From: Sulfurimonas sp.
GTDB taxonomy: Bacteria > Campylobacterota > Campylobacteria > Campylobacterales > Sulfurimonadaceae
Reading direction: 5' to 3'
Length of the DNA stretch: 5,076 bases
Assembly (NCBI GenBank): GCA_002733945.2
Contig: NVXO02000013.1
Span: forward strand, 34,281 to 39,356
This document shows positions 1 through 5,076 of this stretch, piece after piece. The position numbers and the translations under genes were made by a program. Numbering within the stretch: position 1 is the stretch's first letter; every line of letters begins with the position of its first letter. The notes beneath the pieces were generated by a model, which was given only the letters and a program-made list of their open reading frames with translations, was not told where the DNA came from and did not search any database.

Positions 1-115
1 CGTTTGCAAGTCTGTCGTAGATGATAATATCAGCTTTTTGAACAAGACGAAGAGCTTTAACAGTAAGTAGGTCTAGGTCACCTGGACCAGCACCTGTAAG
101 GTAAACTTTACCCAT
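1..115 (-). CDS. cobA: Uroporphyrinogen-III C-methyltransferase (SUMT), N-terminal part only
   Basis: Only the first 38 codons are in the window; the gene runs off the left edge. The protein begins [20 protein letters not shown] and continues through [16 protein letters not shown]. This is the N-terminal signature of SUMT enzymes: the glycine-rich VYLxGAGPGD loop that helps bind S-adenosylmethionine, followed by DLLTxKALRxxQxAD and YDRL. Family members methylate uroporphyrinogen III at C2 and C7 to give precorrin-2, the branch point to siroheme and cobalamin, in the cytoplasm. The ATG at 115-113 is preceded by a clear ribosome binding site (AGAGGA on the minus strand, 121-126, five bases away). 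It lies 50 bases downstream of the helicase stop on the same strand, so co-transcription is possible. Whether it is a stand-alone CobA or fused to a further domain (CysG or HemD type) cannot be seen here. Confidence 0.87.
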   Translation of the reverse strand, partial: MGKVYLTGAGPGDLDLLTVKALRLVQKADIIIYDRLAN

Positions 116-120
116 AAAAA

Positions 121-126
121 TCCTCT
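121..126 (-). promoter_or_regulatory. Ribosome binding site of cobA
   Basis: AGAGGA on the minus strand, five bases before the ATG of cobA. It supports that ATG as the true start. No strong promoter is visible in the 50-base gap to the helicase gene. A TAAAAT hexamer (minus strand, 148-143) could be a -10 box, but it has no recognisable -35 partner. Confidence 0.6.
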
Positions 127-165
127 ATATTATTTTTTTGGCATTTTAACGAACAAAACTTAGAC

Positions 166-1458
166 TTAGCCATCACGTTTTGTAGTTTTTCTTTTCTTCT
201 TAGTAACTTTAGTTTGTTTTCTCGTTTGTGGCACACTTGATGTATTTTTATTGTATTGACGTTCTTTTTTACCTGAACTACGTTTATGCTCTGCTTTGAG
301 TTTCACTTCATCTACATCTTTACGTCTAATCGTAGGATCTGGTTCAAATCCTTCCACTGTTTCTTGAGGGATTTTTTGACCTATGAGTTTCTCAATATCT
401 TTGATGTCGTACTTCTCATAAATATCTATAAGGCTTATAGCCTCACCCTGACGTCCAGCACGTCCAGTTCGTCCAACACGGTGGACATAGTCCTCAGGGA
501 TAGAAGGAAGTTCATAGTTGATAACATAAGGTAAGTGCTCAATATCAAGTCCACGTGAAGCGATATCTGTTGCGACAAGTACTCTAAATACACCTTCTTT
601 AAACTGTGTAAGAGTTTTTAAACGATTTGCTTTTGTTTTATCTCCATGAAGAATTCCACATTTAAGTCCATCTTTTTTTAACTCGATAAACAGCTCATCT
701 GCACTCTTTTTTGTTCGAGTAAAAACAAGAACTTGAGGGTAGTTACGAGAACCGATAATATATGCTAGGAGTTCAGCCTTACGTTTTGTATCTACTAAGT
801 ATGCTATTTGATTAATCGTATCCACTGTCGTGTTTTTCTTTGCTGTCTCTATAAACGCAGGTTTTGTAAGAATAAGTTTAGAGAGCTTACGCACCTTTTC
901 GCTATATGTTGCAGAAAAAAGAAGTGTTTGATGGCGTTTTGGCAGGAGTGGGTGAAGCTTACGTATATCTTTAGTAAAACCCATATCTAGCATTCTATCT
1001 GCTTCATCAAGAACAAAAGCTTCAACATCTGTTAAACTCAGTCCACTCTCAGTATGTTCCATCAAACGACCAGGTGTTGCGATAACTATCTCTACACCTT
1101 CTTTAAGTTGTTGTTTTTGTTTTTCTAAATCTTTACCACCAACCAAAATCATAATCTTTATCTTCATATTTTTAGCATATTTTTCTAAATCTTCATAAAT
1201 CTGAATACTCAGTTCACGAGTAGGTGAAAGTATAACTACACGAACACCTTTACCCTCTACTGGTTTACGTAAACGCTGTAGGAGAGGTAGACCAAATGCA
1301 GCAGTCTTTCCAGTACCTGTTTGAGCTGTTGCAAAAATATCACTTTTTGCCAAAACTAATGGAATAGCTCGTGTTTGCACCATAGTAGGATTTTCATAAC
1401 CCAAATCCTTGATTGCACTGAGCAGCGGTTTAATAATTCCTAGTTTTTCAAATGACAT
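166..1458 (-). CDS. rhlE: DEAD-box ATP-dependent RNA helicase, RhlE-like
   Basis: A complete 430-residue DEAD-box helicase. It would use ATP to unwind short RNA duplexes in the cytoplasm, typically in ribosome assembly, mRNA decay or cold adaptation. All core motifs are present in order: Q motif (F3, Q28), motif I AQTGTGKT (45-52), Ia PTREL (79-83), Ib TPGR (128-131), II DEAD (151-154), III SAT (182-184), IV VLVFTRT (243-249), V ATDIASRGLDI (296-306) and VI HRVGRTGRAGR (326-336). The HGDK segment at 271-274 and the overall length fit the RhlE branch better than DbpA or CsdA, which carry larger C-terminal domains. After about residue 385 comes a lysine/arginine-rich, low-complexity tail, probably disordered and RNA-binding. 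The ATG is supported by AGAAGG six bases upstream (1465-1470). Assignment to the DEAD-box family is certain; the RhlE subfamily and symbol are inferred. Confidence 0.93.
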   Translation of the reverse strand: MSFEKLGIIKPLLSAIKDLGYENPTMVQTRAIPLVLAKSDIFATAQTGTGKTAAFGLPLLQRLRKPVEGKGVRVVILSPTRELSIQIYEDLEKYAKNMKIKIMILVGGKDLEKQKQQLKEGVEIVIATPGRLMEHTESGLSLTDVEAFVLDEADRMLDMGFTKDIRKLHPLLPKRHQTLLFSATYSEKVRKLSKLILTKPAFIETAKKNTTVDTINQIAYLVDTKRKAELLAYIIGSRNYPQVLVFTRTKKSADELFIELKKDGLKCGILHGDKTKANRLKTLTQFKEGVFRVLVATDIASRGLDIEHLPYVINYELPSIPEDYVHRVGRTGRAGRQGEAISLIDIYEKYDIKDIEKLIGQKIPQETVEGFEPDPTIRRKDVDEVKLKAEHKRSSGKKERQYNKNTSSVPQTRKQTKVTKKKRKTTKRDG

Positions 1459-1483
1459 AATTTACCTTCTTTTTGTATATGGA

Positions 1484-1492
1484 ATTTTACCA
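1484..1492 (-). promoter_or_regulatory. Probable helicase promoter (extended -10)
   Basis: On the minus strand the sequence reads TGGTAAAAT, an extended -10 (TGn followed by TAAAAT). It lies 25 bases before the helicase ATG, leaving a leader of roughly 18-20 bases that contains the AGAAGG ribosome binding site. No convincing -35 is present and the upstream DNA is AT-rich, as is usual for sigma-70 promoters of Campylobacterota. Confidence 0.5.
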
Positions 1493-1540
1493 TAGTTTTA
1501 GAACTTTAAAATATCTTATTGGCTTTTTGTGATAATAACG

Positions 1541-1549
1541 TGATATAAT
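1541..1549 (+). promoter_or_regulatory. Probable promoter of the PAS-GGDEF-EAL gene (extended -10)
   Basis: TGATATAAT is a consensus extended -10 (TGn plus TATAAT at 1544-1549), 33 bases before the proposed TTG start. Transcription would begin near 1556. The best -35 candidate, TTGGCT at 1519-1524, has a long 19-base spacing, so the extended -10 probably carries most of the promoter strength. It is divergent from the helicase promoter within the same 124-bp spacer. The spacer holds no other gene. Confidence 0.55.
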
Positions 1550-1582
1550 TTACCAAAAATATTTTTTAGGCAATTTATAAAT

Positions 1583-2467
1583 TTGAATATACTCCATAAC
1601 CTTCCCCATAAACTTTTACATATAGGGATTAGCTCGACAGATAGTGAATCATTACGACTTAAAAAAATCTCTATTAATATAGTTCCTATACTTATAGGTC
1701 CAATAGGGCTTATATGGTCTTTAATCTATTTAACACACGGTCAATATATTTCGGCTTCAATACCAATGTTTTATGCAGTCATATCAGTACTTACTATGAT
1801 TCATTTTAAAACAACACAAGACATGCGTTTTTTACTAAAATCACAAATGTTACTTATTTTAATACTCCCTTTTCTTCTTATGTGGTCTTTAGGTGGTTTT
1901 ATTCAGAGTAGTTATATTTTTATATGGGCATTTATTGCACCTATTATTGCACTTATTCATGACAAAGGTCCTAAGTCACTTTATTGGCTCTATTCTTTTA
2001 TAGCACTTATTATTTTGTCTGTAATTATAGATTCTTGGTTAATTGAAACTATGTCCTTTCATCTATCATATTTAACAGTTCAAATCTTTTTTATACTCAA
2101 TATCAGTATTTCTTTATCTGGAATATATTTTTTGATCCGTTATGTTATAGATAAAAAAGATAAAAATGCTGATACTCAACTACAGATCAAACACGATGCG
2201 CTTTTAAACAATATAAGAGAACTAGATAATAATATCTCTTATCTTCAAAGTTATAAAGTAAATATAGACAATAATCTTATAGTGACTCGAACTGACATAA
2301 ACGGTATTATTACTTTTGCAAATGATAATTTTTATAATATCACAGGTTACACTGATGATGAAATCATTGGAAAAAACCATAATATAGTAAGAAATCCTCA
2401 TACGCCTGATGAGCTTTTTGAAGAACTCTGGAAAAAAATTCTAAATAAAAAAACATGGCATGGTTGA
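1583..2467 (+). CDS. Six-helix membrane sensor with truncated PAS domain (upstream part of the interrupted gene)
   Basis: A 294-residue product if translation ends at the TGA. Six hydrophobic segments are visible at about 31-52, 55-75, 86-107, 109-127, 132-153 and 162-187. The LPFLLMWSLGGF stretch (95-106) and following FIWAFIAPIIALI resemble the six-helix N-terminal region seen in some bacterial adenylate/guanylate cyclases (from memory). Residues 190-228 are polar and helical, a likely signalling linker. From about 229 an Aer-like PAS starts (ITGYTDDEIIGKNHNIV, 252-268); in Aer such domains bind FAD, but binding here is unproven. The stop removes the C-terminal half of the PAS fold, so this product alone would be a sensor without output. 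The start is TTG at 1583, because an in-frame stop (1541-1543) lies upstream with no ATG/GTG/TTG between. The only ribosome binding site is a weak TTTAGG (1565-1570), 12 bases away. Confidence 0.7.
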   Translation: MNILHNLPHKLLHIGISSTDSESLRLKKISINIVPILIGPIGLIWSLIYLTHGQYISASIPMFYAVISVLTMIHFKTTQDMRFLLKSQMLLILILPFLLMWSLGGFIQSSYIFIWAFIAPIIALIHDKGPKSLYWLYSFIALIILSVIIDSWLIETMSFHLSYLTVQIFFILNISISLSGIYFLIRYVIDKKDKNADTQLQIKHDALLNNIRELDNNISYLQSYKVNIDNNLIVTRTDINGIITFANDNFYNITGYTDDEIIGKNHNIVRNPHTPDELFEELWKKILNKKTWHG

Positions 2468-2533
2468 CTTCAAAACATAAAAAAAGATGGTACGCCGTAC
2501 TGGGTTGACACTACTATTTCTCCCATTTTAAAC

Positions 2534-2538
2534 AAGGA
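2534..2538 (+). promoter_or_regulatory. Possible internal ribosome binding site before GTG 2549
   Basis: AAGGA lies ten bases upstream of the in-frame GTG at 2549, 67 bases after the interrupting TGA. The spacing is slightly long but workable. It could allow restart after termination and produce a soluble GGDEF-EAL protein. The segment also encodes ordinary PAS residues (NKDN), so the match may be chance. Confidence 0.3.
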
Positions 2539-2548
2539 CAATGTAATT

Positions 2549-3835
2549 GTGGAGTTTATTGCTATTCGCCACGATATCACTAAGCTTATAGAACATCACA
2601 GTGAATTAACTAATCTACTTTATGTTGATACACGTACCGGGCTTAAAAACCGTAATGCCCTTATAAAAGACATGAAAAAAGATATAAAACTCTCAGGAAT
2701 TTTAATAAACATAGATAATTTCAGCCATATCAATAACCTTTATGGTGAAAACTTTGGCGATAAGGTACTTTTAAAATTTAGTACATTTGTATATGACAAC
2801 TTTTGTCGAGACAATGAGATGAATTTGTACCGTTTAAGCGGGGATGAGTTTATCCTCATATCTTCGAGTAATGATTTAGTTCAAGCTACTGAGTATACAC
2901 AATTACTTTTTGATAAATGCGCACAGGCAAGTATCTTCATTGATGAACAAGAGATCTCTCTAAACATTACTATTGGTATCTCATTTGAAGAGAACACTCA
3001 GCTAATCACTACTGCGAACATGGCAATCATAGCCGCAAGAAAAGAGGCTGTCTCTATTAAAGTATATACCGAGAAACTCTCTTTAAATAATGAGTATGAA
3101 AATAATATCAAATGGATTAAAGAGATTAAAGATGCTATAACAGACGATAGAATAACAATATTTTATCAATCAATAGTTGACAATAATGACCCTACACACA
3201 AAAAATATGAAGTGCTAATTCGTCTTGTGGACAAAGAGGGAAATATTATAACACCTCATTTTTTCTTAGAAATTGCAAAAAAAGCAAAACTATATAAGCA
3301 ACTCACAAAAATTGTACTTAACAAAGCATTTGAAGCTTTTAAAGATAATGATTATGACTTTTCTGTAAATATAACCATTGATGATATTTTAGATGAAGAT
3401 ATTAATAAGTATATTAAAGAGACATTAGAAAAGTATAATATTTCAAATCGTGTTATTTTTGAAATCGTTGAGAGTGAAAGTATAGACAATTTTGATACCG
3501 TTGAAAAGTTTATAACGATGGTGAAAGAATATGGTTGTCGTATCTCTATTGATGATTTTGGTACAGGCTACTCTAACTTTGAACATCTTATGCGTCTTCA
3601 AGCTGACTACATCAAAATAGATGGTAGTATCATCAAAGAAATCACTACAAACAAACGCTCAGAACTTATAACTTCCGTAATTGTTGCCTTTGCAAAAGAG
3701 ATGAACATTGAAACTATTGGTGAATATGTTGAGACTAAAGAGATAAATGATAAACTTATTGAACTAGGGGTAAATAAATCTCAGGGTTACTACTTCGACA
3801 AACCTCAAGCTACTTTAGAGAAAAAAGAGCTATAA
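2549..3835 (+). CDS. GGDEF-EAL c-di-GMP cyclase/phosphodiesterase (downstream part of the interrupted gene)
   Basis: A 428-residue product if translation restarts at GTG 2549, in the same frame as the upstream part. It opens with the end of the PAS (FIAIRHDIT). The GGDEF domain (about 24-175) has DTRTGLKNR (27-35), metal-binding D56 and the signature SGDEF (97-101) instead of GGDEF. No RxxD inhibitory site occurs at the usual five-residue spacing before it. The EAL domain (about 186-428) has EVLIR (221-225), N274, E305 and E308, DDFGTG (335-340), K356, E392 and QGY (412-414). That is a full set of phosphodiesterase metal and catalytic residues. Hydrolysis of c-di-GMP to pGpG is therefore the safest predicted activity; cyclase activity is possible, since SGDEF variants are not necessarily dead. 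The GTG start is uncertain: the natural start is probably 1583, with the TGA as lesion. Codons 296-322 between the parts also read sensibly. Confidence 0.72.
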   Translation: MEFIAIRHDITKLIEHHSELTNLLYVDTRTGLKNRNALIKDMKKDIKLSGILINIDNFSHINNLYGENFGDKVLLKFSTFVYDNFCRDNEMNLYRLSGDEFILISSSNDLVQATEYTQLLFDKCAQASIFIDEQEISLNITIGISFEENTQLITTANMAIIAARKEAVSIKVYTEKLSLNNEYENNIKWIKEIKDAITDDRITIFYQSIVDNNDPTHKKYEVLIRLVDKEGNIITPHFFLEIAKKAKLYKQLTKIVLNKAFEAFKDNDYDFSVNITIDDILDEDINKYIKETLEKYNISNRVIFEIVESESIDNFDTVEKFITMVKEYGCRISIDDFGTGYSNFEHLMRLQADYIKIDGSIIKEITTNKRSELITSVIVAFAKEMNIETIGEYVETKEINDKLIELGVNKSQGYYFDKPQATLEKKEL

Positions 3836-3836
3836 T
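3831..3836 (+). promoter_or_regulatory. Possible -10 box for the DUF2062 gene
   Basis: TATAAT overlaps the TAA stop of the GGDEF-EAL gene and lies 30 bases before the DUF2062 ATG. It could give that gene its own start of transcription. There is no TGn extension and no clear -35, and such AT-rich hexamers arise easily by chance, so read-through from the upstream gene is equally likely. Confidence 0.25.
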
Positions 3837-3866
3837 AATAAAAACACTATATTAAGAAATATAATT

Positions 3867-4355
3867 ATGATAAGAAAAGTCCTTAAAAAAACTACTAAAA
3901 GTGAAAAACTTAAAGCTTTTATAAAAAAGTATAAAGTACCGCCAGAATTTCTCCAGGCTAATCGTAAAATGATTAGTCGTGGTATCTTTATAGGTATTTT
4001 TATAGCTTTTATTCCTATGCCCATGCAGATGGCACTTGTTTTAGCGTTTATGCCAGTATGGCGTTTTAATGTCCCTATTGCCCTTGCTATGTGTTGGCTT
4101 AGTAATCCTTTTACTATGCCTCCTATGTACTATATGGAGTATTTAACAGGGTCATTTTTCTTAGGAAGTGAGATTAGTGATGCAGAGATGAGTATAGAAT
4201 GGTTCCAAAACAATATAGCTGATATTTTTATCCCTCTGTATTTAGGGACTTTTATTTACTCTATTGTCGGTTCTATTAGTGCTTACTGGGCAGTAAATCA
4301 CTTTTGGAAAAAGTCTGTCCATACTGCTAAGAAAAAGCATAGACATCATCGTTAA
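3867..4355 (+). CDS. DUF2062 family small membrane protein
   Basis: A 162-residue protein with the DUF2062 pattern: a glycine-rich helix ending in FIPMPMQM (about 40-55), then VPIALAMCWLSNPFTMPPMYYMEY (69-92; the WLSNPFTMPP core is the family hallmark). A last hydrophobic segment lies at about 120-145. The N-terminus is basic (KVLKKTTKSEKLKAFIKKYK) and the C-terminus is a Lys/His/Arg tail (KKKHRHHR), both likely cytoplasmic. The molecular function of the family is not established; some members are fused to or sit near glycosyltransferases, but nothing of that kind is nearby here. The ATG has only a poor ribosome binding site (AAGAAAT region, 3854-3860). It begins 31 bases after the GGDEF-EAL stop and may be co-transcribed with it. 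It converges on lgt, ten bases away. Confidence 0.85.
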   Translation: MIRKVLKKTTKSEKLKAFIKKYKVPPEFLQANRKMISRGIFIGIFIAFIPMPMQMALVLAFMPVWRFNVPIALAMCWLSNPFTMPPMYYMEYLTGSFFLGSEISDAEMSIEWFQNNIADIFIPLYLGTFIYSIVGSISAYWAVNHFWKKSVHTAKKKHRHHR

Positions 4356-4357
4356 GT

Positions 4358-4377
4358 AAAAAGTTCTAGGACTTTTT
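4358..4377. terminator. Possible bidirectional terminator between DUF2062 and lgt
   Basis: An inverted repeat with arms AAAAAGT (4358-4364) and ACTTTTT (4371-4377), one extra T-G wobble pair on the plus strand and a CTAG loop. Both strands end in a run of five T. It lies exactly between two convergent genes, and the loop includes the lgt stop codon (4366-4368). The stem has only one strong GC pair, so it may be a weak terminator. Confidence 0.45.
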
Positions 4378-5076
4378 CAAACTCCAAATAATAAACCCAA
4401 GACCAACAAGAAAAAATGGAATACTCAAAGCCTGACCTGTACTCATAAAAAGAAAACTAGTATCATAATCAGCCTGTTTTACTTTTATAAACTCAATAAG
4501 AAATCTTGCAGAAAAAACAAGTGTCAAAAAGATTCCAAAAAGAAGTCCAGGTTGAACTTTCGCTTTTGAAAATTTATATATAGAGATCAGTAATACAAAA
4601 ATAGCCAAATAAGAAAATGCTTCATAGAGTTGTGCCGGATGTCTTGGAAATAAATCTACTCTAGCAAATATAATAGCCCAAGAAACATCTGTTTTTATCC
4701 CTACTATCTCAGAGTTCATAAAATTACCCATACGTACAAGAAATCCAAAAAGTGCTGTAGGAACTATGAGTCTATCTATAAGCCATAAAAAGTCCATCTT
4801 ATACTTTTTAGCACCAAAGTATAAGGCTATAATTGCACCTAGTCCACCACCATGAGAAGCAAGACCACCCTCCCAAACAGCAAAAATCTTTAATGGATTT
4901 GCCAGATAAAAACTTGGATCATAAAAGAGACAGTGTCCAAGTCGAGCACCCACAACAATACCCACAACTGTATATAAAAAAAGTGGCTCTATTGTAGCTT
5001 CATTTTTCCCTTCAATCACAAAGGCCCACTTCATAAACTCTAAACCCAAAAGGATTGAAGTAGCAAATAAAATTCC
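4366..5076 (-). CDS. lgt: Prolipoprotein diacylglyceryl transferase (5' end outside the window)
   Basis: The open frame runs off the right edge; 236 residues are visible and roughly 30-50 N-terminal residues are missing. A TTG at 5049 could be read as a start, but the frame stays open upstream (GILFATSILL) and matches a membrane helix of the family, so it is internal. Lgt moves a diacylglyceryl group from phosphatidylglycerol to the lipobox cysteine of prolipoproteins in the inner membrane, the first step of lipoprotein maturation. Counting from the TTG codon, visible motifs are GARLGHCLFYDP (34-45), GGLASHGGGLG (61-71, with the conserved His), VRMGNFMNSEIVG (105-117, with the essential Arg and Asn-x-Glu), PRHPAQLYEA (135-144) and SARFLIEF (180-187, the second conserved Arg). 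Several hydrophobic helices surround them. The detailed wording of these motifs is like Bacteroidota Lgt rather than the Campylobacter type. Confidence 0.93.
   Translation of the reverse strand, partial: GILFATSILLGLEFMKWAFVIEGKNEATIEPLFLYTVVGIVVGARLGHCLFYDPSFYLANPLKIFAVWEGGLASHGGGLGAIIALYFGAKKYKMDFLWLIDRLIVPTALFGFLVRMGNFMNSEIVGIKTDVSWAIIFARVDLFPRHPAQLYEAFSYLAIFVLLISIYKFSKAKVQPGLLFGIFLTLVFSARFLIEFIKVKQADYDTSFLFMSTGQALSIPFFLVGLGFIIWSLKKS

Larger units (their letters stand above)
1583..3835 (+). pseudogene. Membrane PAS-GGDEF-EAL c-di-GMP protein interrupted by one in-frame TGA
   Basis: The reading frame from 1583 to 3835 is a single frame of 751 codons broken only by TGA at 2465-2467 (codon 295). 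No frameshift is needed: the halves join as TWHG-stop-LQNIKKDGTPYWV, which spans the conserved WxGxxxNxxKDGxxYWV region of Aer-like PAS domains. The domain order is six membrane helices (about 31-187), a helical linker (190-228), PAS (about 229-335), GGDEF (about 345-497) and EAL (about 508-750). An intact product would be an inner-membrane sensor coupled to cytoplasmic c-di-GMP synthesis and/or breakdown. Possible readings are a recent nonsense mutation, a sequencing error, leaky UGA readthrough, or two separately translated products. Catalytic motifs after the stop are well kept, so the lesion is either recent, artefactual or tolerated. The two parts are described separately below. Confidence 0.75.

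Noticed and set aside
143..160. TTTTGTTCGTTAAAA-like inverted repeat (minus strand) after the helicase as a terminator
   Set aside because: The possible stem is four AT pairs with no following T-run, too weak to call.
286..534. Plus-strand open frame of 82 codons inside the helicase gene
   Set aside because: It is antisense to conserved helicase motifs V and VI, has no family resemblance and no ribosome binding site; a shadow frame.
808..990. Plus-strand open frame of 60 codons inside the helicase gene
   Set aside because: It lies opposite the SAT motif region of the helicase and its translation resembles no protein family; a shadow frame.
2489..2501. Small hairpin (GGTAC, loop GCC, GTACT) 21 bases after the TGA, considered as a selenocysteine insertion element
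   Set aside because: The stem is only five pairs, the distance and loop do not fit a bacterial SECIS, and homologous PAS domains do not have a Cys or catalytic residue at this position.
3830..4024. Minus-strand hydrophobic open frame of 64 codons opposite the DUF2062 gene
   Set aside because: Hydrophobicity arises from the complement of AT-rich membrane codons; the plus strand carries the recognisable DUF2062 core.
5047..5049. TTG as the start of lgt
   Set aside because: The frame continues open to the window edge with family-like helix residues, and a start here would lack the conserved first part of Lgt.

Overview
The window is AT-rich, tightly packed bacterial DNA. The protein sequences and promoter style (good, often extended, -10 boxes without clear -35 boxes) suggest a Campylobacterota member (Epsilonproteobacteria), perhaps close to Sulfurimonas or Sulfuricurvum. 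That assignment comes from recognition and was not confirmed by any search.

Layout. Positions 1-115 (minus) hold the first 38 codons of a uroporphyrinogen-III C-methyltransferase (cobA/SUMT type). Just upstream of it on the same strand, 166-1458 encodes a complete RhlE-like DEAD-box RNA helicase. A 124-bp spacer (1459-1582) carries divergent promoters. To its right, on the plus strand, lies a large c-di-GMP signalling gene (1583-3835): six membrane helices, a helical linker, an Aer-like PAS domain, GGDEF and EAL. It is cut inside the PAS domain by one in-frame TGA at 2465-2467. Thirty-one bases later comes a small DUF2062 membrane protein (3867-4355). It converges on a 5'-partial lgt (lipoprotein diacylglyceryl transferase, minus strand, 4366 to beyond 5076), with a small inverted repeat between them that may stop transcription from both sides.

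The genes do not form an obvious pathway: siroheme/corrinoid synthesis, RNA remodelling, c-di-GMP turnover, an uncharacterised membrane protein and lipoprotein maturation. I see no mobile element, CRISPR array, tRNA or rRNA, and no multi-gene novel system. The point most worth following up is the single nonsense codon in an otherwise intact PAS-GGDEF-EAL gene, with a possible GTG restart downstream that would release a soluble GGDEF-EAL protein. A second point is the Bacteroidota-like character of Lgt.
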